From: an uncultured Acidobacteriia bacterium
GTDB lineage: Bacteria > Acidobacteriota > Terriglobia > Bryobacterales > Bryobacteraceae
Length of the DNA stretch: 56,554 nt
Assembly: GCA_903925015.1 (NCBI GenBank)
Contig: CAIYDY010000190.1
Location: 1 to 56,554, forward strand
Direction of reading: 5' to 3'
Below the pieces are notes generated by a model that saw only the letters and a program-made list of their open reading frames with translations, did not search any database and had not been told where the DNA came from. The number at the start of each line of letters is the position of its first letter. The stretch's first letter is position 1. The translations under genes and the position numbers were made by a program. Below, piece by piece: positions 44,379-51,807 of the stretch.

Positions 44379-47300
44379 ATGACGCTGAATCTGACTACTC
44401 TTCTCTACCTGTTGGCCCTCGTGGTCGTGATCGCGGGCGTGGCGACAGCGCTGTTTCTGTGGTGGCGGGCACGGCAGAAAGCGAAAGCGGATGCCAATGC
44501 CGCCGAGCCCGCCGCCGGCGAACAGTCCGGCGCCCCGGCGTTGGCGGGCCAGATCCGCAGTCTGTTTCAGACGGCCCAGCAGATTTTGAAGACATCGCCC
44601 AAGATGAAAGGGGTCTCCCTTTCATCGCTCCCGGCCTTCCTCGTGATCGGCCCCTCACGCGCAGGCCGAACCAGCGTTGTCGAGCGGTCGGGCTTGGACC
44701 GCAGGTTGCTGGCCGGACAAGTGTACATGGGCTCCGATACGGTTCCGACGGCTGCTCTCAACATCTGGCTGGCGCGCCAGGCATTGTTGGTGGAGATCGC
44801 CGAGCCGCTGGCACATTCGGAGGAAGCTCTGAGGGCGATTCTCAAGGAGCTGATTCCCGGAGGGCTGACATCGGCATCGGGGAAATTCCTGCCGTCCCGA
44901 TGCATCCTGTTTTGCGCGGACCACGCCGCTGTCTCACTGGCCAAGGTGCCGGACGACATTGTCGCCTATGCCCGGCCCTGGAACGAGTGCCTGGAGCGCA
45001 TTTCCTCAATCCTGGGTACCCAGGTTCCGGTCTATGCACTTTTGACCCGGCTGGATAGCGTCGCCGGTTTTGCCGAATTCGTTTCGGACCTCCATGCACG
45101 GGAAGCGGCGTTCCAGCCCGCGATTGCCTCCGGCTGTATCGGCGCCACATTTCGACCTTTCAATCCCGCCACCGACGGCCTGTATTCCGAGTACATGTCT
45201 CCGGTCCTGAATCGGGAGATGTCCGGCATCACCGCCTCACTCCGCGACAGCCGCGTGCCGTTGCTCAACCGCCAGCAGGATAAATCGAAGCTTCTCTCCG
45301 CGTATCAGTTTCCGGGCGAGTTTCAAAAGCTGAACAAGAATTTGGTCAAGTTCCTGTTTGAACTGGCCAAGCCCAGCGAGCTGCACGCAAGCCCCTTCCT
45401 CAGGGGATTCTACTTTTCGGGAACAAGGAAGGTTGCGGCGGATCCTGCCGAGAACCGCGAACTGCACCAAGCGATGCATTCGCCCGACGTTGGCTCATTG
45501 ACGGCCACCAGCTTCCTGAATCCTCAGCAAATGAAGGGCGCTGCCGCTCCGGCGAAGGGTCCGGACTCACCAAAGGAAATGACGGAGTGGCCCTTCCTGC
45601 CCGCTTTCTTTGAGGGCGTGCTTCTCAGCGACCATTCAGCCCACAGGGTTACGTCGGTGAGTTCGCGAACCGACAAGATGCGGGCGTTCGCCTTGGGCTT
45701 GGCCGCCGTTCTTGGACTATTCCTTCTGATTGCCCTAACGATTTCCTATGTACGAAACAGGAACTTGGAAAAGAGTTTGATCGCCGGTGCGGCGGCACTG
45801 TCGCAACCTCCAACTCCGGCCCTGCTGGTGCCGACGCTCGACAAACTGCGACAGCCCACCAGCTTGTTGCTTCAATACCGCGGGGGTGTTGAAACCAGCA
45901 TGACGTGGGGGCTTTTCACGGGCCACAAGCTGCTACCAGCCGCCCAAGCCGAGTATTGTTCCGCTGTCCGCAGCCAATTGCTGCCGCCCTTGCTGGACAA
46001 GCTGGTTGCACGCCTTCGGCTCGTCCGCACATCCGGTGGCGACCATACCGGAGATTTCGGATATCTGAAGGCTTACATGATGCTGACGACCCATCCTGCC
46101 AAGGCCGACGAGTCTTTCCTCTCCCAGCAGCTTCTTGACGTTTGGAGCGAGGCAACTGGCAAAGTTCCAGCCGGTTCCGATGCCGAAAAGCTATTGGACC
46201 AGTTCCGCACATTTGGAGCGCTCCTGTCGGTTCCAGACAATCAAAGCTATTGCATATCCGCACCCGTAGCGGAGGTAATCCCCAACGCCCAGTCTTGGCT
46301 GCGCGAACTCAACGCGACAGATCACTACCGTTCCTTGTTGCAACAGGCCGGCAAAGGTTTGGAACCGGTCAGCTACACCAAGCTGTTTCCCAACGACGCC
46401 GTCAGCGACGCACTGCCGGTTCCAGGCTGGTTTACCAGGCAGGGTTGGGATAAGATGCAGCAGCTGCTGGCGAAACCGGAGGAATCCCTCAAGGCCGATG
46501 CTTGGGTGCTTGGGGGGGCCAAGGATCTATCCATTGAGGAACTCAAGACGCTCGCTGCCGACTACAGCAAGCGCTACACCGTCGAATTTGTCGATATTTG
46601 GAAGAAGTATCTAGCTGCGGCACGTGTCACGCCCTATGCGGACCTTAAGGACGCTGCGGCGAAGCTGGAGAAGATATCCGGCGAGCATTCATTCCTGCTC
46701 AATGTGATCGGCTTGGCCTCGGAGCACGCGGGTCGGGTTGACAAACTCAAGCCCGTCTTCCAGCCTATCAAGACGAGCGTGCCCGCCGTGGGCGAATTCC
46801 AGCCGGGTGCGGACTATCTAAAGCAGCTGGACGTTCTAAAGAACCGCCTTGCCAAAGCTGCCGGTAGCACCGGGGCCGCGCATGACCAGGATGTGCAGGA
46901 AGTTCGGAGTGCCGCGACCGCGGCCCGTGACGCGGTCGACCAGATCGCACGGCTTCCAGGGTTCCGCGGAGACGGGGACTCCGACCAAGCTGTCAAGAAT
47001 ATCCTTCTCATGCCGCTCACCCAGATTGATCCGCTTTTAAGCAAGCAAAATGCCGAGGCCGTGAATGGTGCAGCTGGCGACCTTTGCAAGGCTTACGGCC
47101 AACTGACGCGTCAACTGCCCTTTTCGGCCAATGCCCAACAGAGCGCCTCGGTTGAAGATGTCCAGCGCGTCTTCCAGCCCGAAAAGGGCTTGATGTGGCA
47201 GTTTTACAACGATGCGCTGCGTGAGAGTCTTGAGTGCCAGGGTGCCGATTGTTCGGTCAAGTCGAGTCCCAAGTTCAATCTTTCCGGCAGTTTCGTGGAG

Positions 47301-47783
47301 TTCTTCAGGGGCTTGAACCGTTGGAGCCGCCTACTTTATGGTGGAACGCCGGATCCTATTGTTCGGCTCCAGGTTCGAGCCACCACGATCAACCATCTGA
47401 AGCAGATGGAATTGGTTGTCGATGACCAACGCCTGACGCTCCCGGCTGGTGCGAATGAATACCAGAACTTCTCATGGGACTTGCGCAAGGCCCAGAAACT
47501 TCAGGGCTTCGGAACCTTCGAAGGCGAGCCTAAGGTACAGGATCTCTTCCGTATCGATGGCCACTGGGCTCTCTTCCAATGGTTCTTCGATGTCAAGAAG
47601 GGCAGCGGAGGGTCTGACGGCTTCACCTGGCTTCCGCGTCAGGGCGAAAAGATGGCGGCGGTGATGGACAACGGCAACACCAAGGAATACAAGCTGGAAA
47701 TCCGAATGGGCGATGGAAGCGGGCGTCCACTGGATCTGCGTTCATTGGGCACCGGTTCGTGCGTCGCCCCAGTGGCCCATTAA
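44379..47783 (+). CDS. tssM: T6SS inner-membrane protein TssM (IcmF-like)
   Basis: 1134 residues. One N-terminal transmembrane helix (8-28) and a second at about 437-457 are visible, where three are common. The cytoplasmic P-loop reads GPSRAGRTS (91-99), with the Walker Lys replaced by Arg, so nucleotide binding is doubtful. The C-terminal periplasmic part includes IcmF-type blocks and ends in a beta domain (NLSGSFVEFFRGLNRWSRLLY, and a final GSGRPLDLRSLG). It forms the membrane channel with TssL and normally TssJ, but no TssJ was found here. Confidence 0.94.
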   Translation: MTLNLTTLLYLLALVVVIAGVATALFLWWRARQKAKADANAAEPAAGEQSGAPALAGQIRSLFQTAQQILKTSPKMKGVSLSSLPAFLVIGPSRAGRTSVVERSGLDRRLLAGQVYMGSDTVPTAALNIWLARQALLVEIAEPLAHSEEALRAILKELIPGGLTSASGKFLPSRCILFCADHAAVSLAKVPDDIVAYARPWNECLERISSILGTQVPVYALLTRLDSVAGFAEFVSDLHAREAAFQPAIASGCIGATFRPFNPATDGLYSEYMSPVLNREMSGITASLRDSRVPLLNRQQDKSKLLSAYQFPGEFQKLNKNLVKFLFELAKPSELHASPFLRGFYFSGTRKVAADPAENRELHQAMHSPDVGSLTATSFLNPQQMKGAAAPAKGPDSPKEMTEWPFLPAFFEGVLLSDHSAHRVTSVSSRTDKMRAFALGLAAVLGLFLLIALTISYVRNRNLEKSLIAGAAALSQPPTPALLVPTLDKLRQPTSLLLQYRGGVETSMTWGLFTGHKLLPAAQAEYCSAVRSQLLPPLLDKLVARLRLVRTSGGDHTGDFGYLKAYMMLTTHPAKADESFLSQQLLDVWSEATGKVPAGSDAEKLLDQFRTFGALLSVPDNQSYCISAPVAEVIPNAQSWLRELNATDHYRSLLQQAGKGLEPVSYTKLFPNDAVSDALPVPGWFTRQGWDKMQQLLAKPEESLKADAWVLGGAKDLSIEELKTLAADYSKRYTVEFVDIWKKYLAAARVTPYADLKDAAAKLEKISGEHSFLLNVIGLASEHAGRVDKLKPVFQPIKTSVPAVGEFQPGADYLKQLDVLKNRLAKAAGSTGAAHDQDVQEVRSAATAARDAVDQIARLPGFRGDGDSDQAVKNILLMPLTQIDPLLSKQNAEAVNGAAGDLCKAYGQLTRQLPFSANAQQSASVEDVQRVFQPEKGLMWQFYNDALRESLECQGADCSVKSSPKFNLSGSFVEFFRGLNRWSRLLYGGTPDPIVRLQVRATTINHLKQMELVVDDQRLTLPAGANEYQNFSWDLRKAQKLQGFGTFEGEPKVQDLFRIDGHWALFQWFFDVKKGSGGSDGFTWLPRQGEKMAAVMDNGNTKEYKLEIRMGDGSGRPLDLRSLGTGSCVAPVAH

Positions 47784-47807
47784 CCAAGCGACCGCCGGAA
47801 TCCTGCC

Positions 47808-49292
47808 ATGACTGTCCAGAACAATGCAGCGCACGGTTCCCCCCCGCTGCTCAGGGTGTTTGTTTTGGACGGAGACCAGCCCGAGAGGGCATATGAGTTC
47901 CGCCAGCCATTCAAGATTGGCCGGAGTCCCGAGTGCGCGGTATGCGTGCCAAATAAGTTCCTTAGCCGGAGCCACGTGGAGGTGGTTTTCGAGAACAGTG
48001 AATGGACTGTTCGAGACCTCAATAGCAGCAATGGCATGTTCCTCGGGGATGCGCGCGTTGCCAAGTACACGGTAACCGGCACGCCTACAAAACTGCGCCT
48101 CGGGCTGGGTGGACCGTTCGTTTCCGTCCACATGGACGTACCCCCGTCGGCGCAATTGTCGACCCATCCGGCGGTCCCGCCGACACCCTCGGTGCAAAGT
48201 TATGTCCAGCATTATTTCGGACAGAAGGAGGAAGGTGCCCCAATCGGACAGCACACGATGTTTGTTCGGGCGGCCTTTTCCGAAGTCCAGAAGCGGCAGC
48301 GAAACAATTGGCTGGTATTGCTGGGGGCGCTCGCCGTCGTCGTTGTTCTTGTTTCAGGTTATGCCGCCTACCAACATAGGGAGGTCGGCAAGCAGCGTGC
48401 ACTTGCGGAGAGCGTTTTCTATTCCGTGAAAGCCCTGGATGTTGATATCGCCAATTTCCAGCGGGTGGCGATCGAAACCAACAGCGATAGTTGGTCGAGC
48501 CAACTTCGCGGTTACCAGGAAAGACGCCGTAAGCTTGAGCTTCGCTACGCGCAATTCGCTGCGGCCGTGGGGGGCAGGGACAAGAAGCTTACCGAGCAGC
48601 AGCAATTGACCATGAGAATTGCCCGGATCTTTGGCGAGTGCGAACTGGCAATGCCATCCACGTTTCAAGCCGAGATAGAAAAATACATCCAGAAGTGGAA
48701 ATCCACCGGGCGCCTGGCACGCGCCGTTGCCGCCGCGAACGAAAAAGGTTACACCCGCACCATCGCCAAGGAACTCCTGGCAGTGGGACTGCCGCCGCAG
48801 TTTTTCTATCTAGCCCTTCAAGAGAGTGATTTCGACCCTTACATCAGCGGTCCGGAGACCCATATGGGGATAGCGAAGGGCATGTGGCAGTTCATTCCCG
48901 AAACTGCCATCAAATATGGAATGAAGGTGGGTCCGCTGGTGGCATTGCGTCGGCCGGATCCCTCGGATGACCGTCACCATTGGGACATCGAGACAAAGGC
49001 GGCCGCGCAGTACATGCGGGATCTCTATGCCAGCGATGCCCAAGCGTCCGGTCTACTGGTAATGGCTTGCTACAACTGGGGCGAGGATCGCGTCCTACCA
49101 CTGGTGCGCAGTCTGCCCGCCAATCCGGAAGAGCGGAATTTCTGGAAGATCCAGGAAAAGTATGGACGCAAGTTGCCTGCCGAGACATACGACTATGTAT
49201 TGTCAATCGTCTCAGCCGCGATCATCGGGGAGAATCCAAGACTCTTTGGATTCGATTTCGACAATCCGCTCGGACACTTGGAGTCTCATTGA
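47808..49292 (+). CDS. FHA domain - transmembrane helix - lytic transglycosylase fusion
   Basis: 494 residues. An FHA domain (about 14-110) has GRS (38-40), SRSH (53-56) and LNSSNGMFLG (71-80), the phosphothreonine-binding pattern. A linker carries QSYVQHYFGQK (130-140). A transmembrane helix (168-188) is followed by a periplasmic SLT domain (about 315-480) with the catalytic Glu in ALQES (Glu339), GMWQFIPETA and CYNWGED. It is the last gene of the tssK2-tssL-tssM set, 24 nt after tssM. It probably opens the peptidoglycan for the T6SS membrane complex, with the cytoplasmic FHA reading kinase output. The fusion itself is directly visible; the regulation is inferred. Confidence 0.9.
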   Translation: MTVQNNAAHGSPPLLRVFVLDGDQPERAYEFRQPFKIGRSPECAVCVPNKFLSRSHVEVVFENSEWTVRDLNSSNGMFLGDARVAKYTVTGTPTKLRLGLGGPFVSVHMDVPPSAQLSTHPAVPPTPSVQSYVQHYFGQKEEGAPIGQHTMFVRAAFSEVQKRQRNNWLVLLGALAVVVVLVSGYAAYQHREVGKQRALAESVFYSVKALDVDIANFQRVAIETNSDSWSSQLRGYQERRRKLELRYAQFAAAVGGRDKKLTEQQQLTMRIARIFGECELAMPSTFQAEIEKYIQKWKSTGRLARAVAAANEKGYTRTIAKELLAVGLPPQFFYLALQESDFDPYISGPETHMGIAKGMWQFIPETAIKYGMKVGPLVALRRPDPSDDRHHWDIETKAAAQYMRDLYASDAQASGLLVMACYNWGEDRVLPLVRSLPANPEERNFWKIQEKYGRKLPAETYDYVLSIVSAAIIGENPRLFGFDFDNPLGHLESH

Positions 49293-49314
49293 TACGGGCC
49301 TGTAGACACCGCAG

Positions 49315-49420
49315 GTGCTGATCGCGCCCTTCGCTCCAGCAGTCTTCACTGTGAACGGGACCGCTCCGCTGGCGGGTTACCTCATGCGGGTCTCGGCAAC
49401 CGGCACCCAACCATCCACTC
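49315..49420 (+). pseudogene. Relic of a TIGR03437-like domain in the intergenic gap
   Basis: Translation gives VLIAPFAPAVFTVNGTAPLA followed by GYLMRVSATGTQ, which matches the end of the Solibacter C-terminal domain (APGLFT.NG.G ... RVSASGAQ pattern) that I know as TIGR03437. It is about 35 codons, with no gene upstream and a change of reading soon after, so I take it as a fragment. The gap is 140 nt. Identity is from memory of the consensus. Confidence 0.5.
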
Positions 49421-49432
49421 TTCGTGGGAGGC

Positions 49433-50704
49433 TCAGGTTGCCATCATTACCCTGTTGCGACCGGTGGTCTTTGCGGCATACAATGCTGCGTCCGAACGAC
49501 TGAGCAATTCTTCGGCACTGTCTCCTTCCGGCAAGGCGACGCCGACGCTGATCGTAACGGGGATCGCTGTGCCTTCCGGGCCAGCAACTTCAGTCACCGC
49601 AACAACCGAGCGCAGTCGCTCCGCTGCAGCCATCGCCTCGGCGGCGTTGGTGTTCGGCAGTACGATCAGAAATTCCTCACCGCCCCAGCGCACCACCATG
49701 TCCACGGGCCTGAGGGATGTCCGGCAGATCTGCACCACTGCGCAGAGTACGGCATCACCGGTAGCGTGTCCGAAGTCGTCATTGACATTCTTGAAATGGT
49801 CGATGTCCAGCATTAGCACCGCGAACTGCCGCCCATCGCGTTTGCGCTGCTTGAACCGCACAGCCAGGAGTTCGTCGCCCTTTCTGCGGTTGTAGGCGCC
49901 AGTCAGCGGGTCTACAGTCGCCAATCTCCTGATTTCGTCTTCCCGTAGCTTACGCTCGGTCAGATCGCGCGAAACGACCACAAAACGCCGAACCGTCCCC
50001 GATTCGTCCGGTAGTGCCGTAATGACGGTGTTCGCCCATAGGTACGAGCCATCGCGCTTTAGCAGCCAACCTTCCGTCTCGGTCGAACCGATGCGTCGCG
50101 CCTCCGCTAGGAGTAGGGCCAGGCTGTGCCGGTCCGTGTCGTCCGATGGAGAGAAGATGCTCATGCTGCGGTGCTGCACATCGGAGTCGAGCCAGCCGCC
50201 AAACCGTCGCAGGGACTGGTTCCATTCCTCGATATCGCCGTCCGGGCTGATGGTATAAATCGCGTAATCACGAACATGGTCGAAGATCGCGAAGAACTTT
50301 TGCCGGTCGGAATACAGCGCTTCCTCCTGATTTGCCAGCCGCGTGACGTCCGTCACGACAGCCATGTGGACGTCATCCCGAATCCGGTTCACCGTTAGCG
50401 ATAGCACCAGGGTCTGAGATCCAATGTGGGTTCTAAGCCATCTGTGCTCGATGATGGTGCCGCTGTTTCCTGAAAATTGTGCAACTTGGTTTGGCAGGTC
50501 GGGGGCGCTGGATGCCAGCGATAAATAGATGTTTTGAAGCGTGTCGGCGGAGTTCAGGGACATCAGAAGCGCCGCCGCCACAGGATTGATCATCTCGACA
50601 GTTCCCTCGGTGCGGAACTTCAGCACGCCGACAGGCATGAGATAGAGGAATTGGAGGAGGTCCTCCATCGACGTCTGTTCCAGGGGCGAACCGTTGCCCG
50701 TCAC
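49433..50704 (-). CDS. PAS-PAS diguanylate cyclase
   Basis: 423 residues: two PAS domains (about 15-125 and 135-255) and a GGDEF domain (260-423). The active-site motif is GGEEF (341-345), and RPVD (332-335) at the correct distance forms the product-inhibition I-site, so it should make cyclic di-GMP and be inhibited by it. The GTG start overlaps the stop of the PYP-like gene by 4 nt (GTGA), implying co-translation. No EAL domain and no transmembrane segment. Confidence 0.93.
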   Translation of the reverse strand: MTGNGSPLEQTSMEDLLQFLYLMPVGVLKFRTEGTVEMINPVAAALLMSLNSADTLQNIYLSLASSAPDLPNQVAQFSGNSGTIIEHRWLRTHIGSQTLVLSLTVNRIRDDVHMAVVTDVTRLANQEEALYSDRQKFFAIFDHVRDYAIYTISPDGDIEEWNQSLRRFGGWLDSDVQHRSMSIFSPSDDTDRHSLALLLAEARRIGSTETEGWLLKRDGSYLWANTVITALPDESGTVRRFVVVSRDLTERKLREDEIRRLATVDPLTGAYNRRKGDELLAVRFKQRKRDGRQFAVLMLDIDHFKNVNDDFGHATGDAVLCAVVQICRTSLRPVDMVVRWGGEEFLIVLPNTNAAEAMAAAERLRSVVAVTEVAGPEGTAIPVTISVGVALPEGDSAEELLSRSDAALYAAKTTGRNRVMMAT

Positions 50705-51075
50705 GAGGGTTTCCTGAGATCGACAACGAGGTACATGCGGCGCCTCCCGGACTGCTTCAACATTCGGATGGTGACTGCGACCGGCTTGAGTCTGAAGGTG
50801 AAGACGTAGTCGAGCGTGGTGTCGAGTTCAGGCTGGGATTCAAATCGATCCGCCACCAGGGAGTTGTTCATGCATGGCGCAACCGCCCTGAAAAAATTCC
50901 TGCCGATAACATTGGCCGGAGTTAGGCCAGCCCTTCGGCTTTCCTCCAAGTTGTACCTGCAAACTATGCCATCGGGCGTAAATGCCACGACACCGAAGGG
51001 CAAAGTGTCCATTACCGTGTCGTCCATGGCCTCCAAACGGTCAAGCAGGTCGGCATCCGTGAAGGCACAGCCCAT
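50701..51075 (-). CDS. Photoactive-yellow-protein-like PAS protein
   Basis: 124 residues, the same size as Halorhodospira PYP (125). Aligned by eye, AMDDTVMDTLPFG matches the PYP N-cap KMDDGQLDGLAFG. Tyr41, Glu45 and Cys68 fall on PYP Tyr42, Glu46 and the chromophore-binding Cys69 (VIGRNFFRAVAPC against VIGKNFFKDVAPC). PYP Thr50 and Arg52 are Ala and Leu here. GGAG lies 9 nt before the ATG. It overlaps the diguanylate cyclase gene and is presumably its sensor. No enzymes for making the p-coumaroyl chromophore are in the window, so light sensing is only a hypothesis. Confidence 0.78.
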   Translation of the reverse strand: MGCAFTDADLLDRLEAMDDTVMDTLPFGVVAFTPDGIVCRYNLEESRRAGLTPANVIGRNFFRAVAPCMNNSLVADRFESQPELDTTLDYVFTFRLKPVAVTIRMLKQSGRRRMYLVVDLRKPS

Positions 51076-51391
51076 TTGTGAGGACTCCAGCCTCGACCCA
51101 TTTTATCACGCGGCAGGATTCGACCAGTTGCACACCGATGACACGCGGCGGCAAAGGTCATGGTGAACGGGGTGAGTGCTCCCGTCACAAATGCCGGTTC
51201 GGCTCTATTGGCGTGGACTAGCCAAGGGAACGTGCCGTTGCCCGCGTCCCTGACGGTGCCGGAACGGCGACGGTGCACCGGTATCCCTGCGAATCCCGTG
51301 CACGTCGTAATGCAGTAAGGGGCACCAGTGCGGCTGTATTCGGGCGGCATTACATCTCCACCCGAATATCCCGTCCGCTAGAGGCGCGGAA
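51076..51391. other. Gene-poor gap of 316 nt
   Basis: No convincing gene, RNA or repeat was found. A plus-strand stretch from 51160 reads MVNGVSAPVTNAGSALLAWT and on to a stop near 51320, which could be a decayed fragment. A minus-strand frame across it has no ribosome site. The gap separates the two small genes from the PYP-like gene and probably holds the latter's promoter. Confidence 0.4.
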
Positions 51392-51529
51392 TCAGTTTCC
51401 GGCCGGATCGCCCTCCACGAGGGGTTCGACCGCGTGATTGTTCGCGACAGCGTGGTCTTGACTATAGATTCCGGCGATATTGAACCCTATGGGTTCGTTG
51501 GTTGGCTGCGGCAATGTCTGATCGTCCAT
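51392..51529 (-). CDS. Small 45-residue protein ending in GDPAGN (peptide 2)
   Basis: The protein reads MDDQTLPQPTNEPIGFNIAG and continues to VEPLVEGDPAGN at the C-terminus. AAGGAAGG lies 7 nt before the ATG, a strong ribosome site that supports a real gene. It is hydrophilic with no signal peptide. The last six residues are identical to those of the neighbour at 51594-51761, and the DNA around them also matches. It lies 64 nt downstream of that gene on the same strand. Function unknown. Confidence 0.6.
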   Translation of the reverse strand: MDDQTLPQPTNEPIGFNIAGIYSQDHAVANNHAVEPLVEGDPAGN

Positions 51530-51593
51530 GGTGTACCTTCCTTGCTATCCGATTTCAGCACAGGACACAGGCCGCGTCAAACATTTTCGACGA

Positions 51594-51761
51594 TTAGTTG
51601 CCAGCCGGATCGCCTTGGACAGCGTCCTTCCCGGCTATGGATGTATCCGTCCCGTGAGTCCCAGCCCCGTGACCGCCGTTATTCTTGTGGCCGTCGTTCG
51701 ATGGCCCGGCTTTGGGCTGCTCGCTGTGGTCGCCGGTGGGCTGATTCGAAGCTTGTTTCAT
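51594..51761 (-). CDS. Small 55-residue Gly/Asn/His-rich protein ending in GDPAGN (peptide 1)
   Basis: From the ATG at 51761, with AAGGA 9 nt upstream, the protein starts MKQASNQPTGDHSEQPKAGP, has an NDGHKNNGGHGAGTHGTD middle and ends AVQGDPAGN. An in-frame TTG at 51779 is less likely. It starts 47 nt after the stop of a kinase-TPR gene on the same strand, so it may be in the same transcript. It is disordered by composition, with no signal peptide. The identical end in the next gene suggests a small family. Confidence 0.6.
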   Translation of the reverse strand: MKQASNQPTGDHSEQPKAGPSNDGHKNNGGHGAGTHGTDTSIAGKDAVQGDPAGN

Positions 51762-51807
51762 TGGAGTTTCCTTAATCAATTATGATTACAGGAGGACCTA
51801 CGCGTCG

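Noticed and set aside
44201-45058. 285-codon plus-strand frame across the tssL-tssM join
   Set aside because: Overlaps both genes in another frame and has no domain.
51160-51320. Plus-strand ORF starting MVNGVSAPVTNAG
   Set aside because: No ribosome site, about 53 codons, and it runs into Arg-rich nonsense; at best a decayed fragment.
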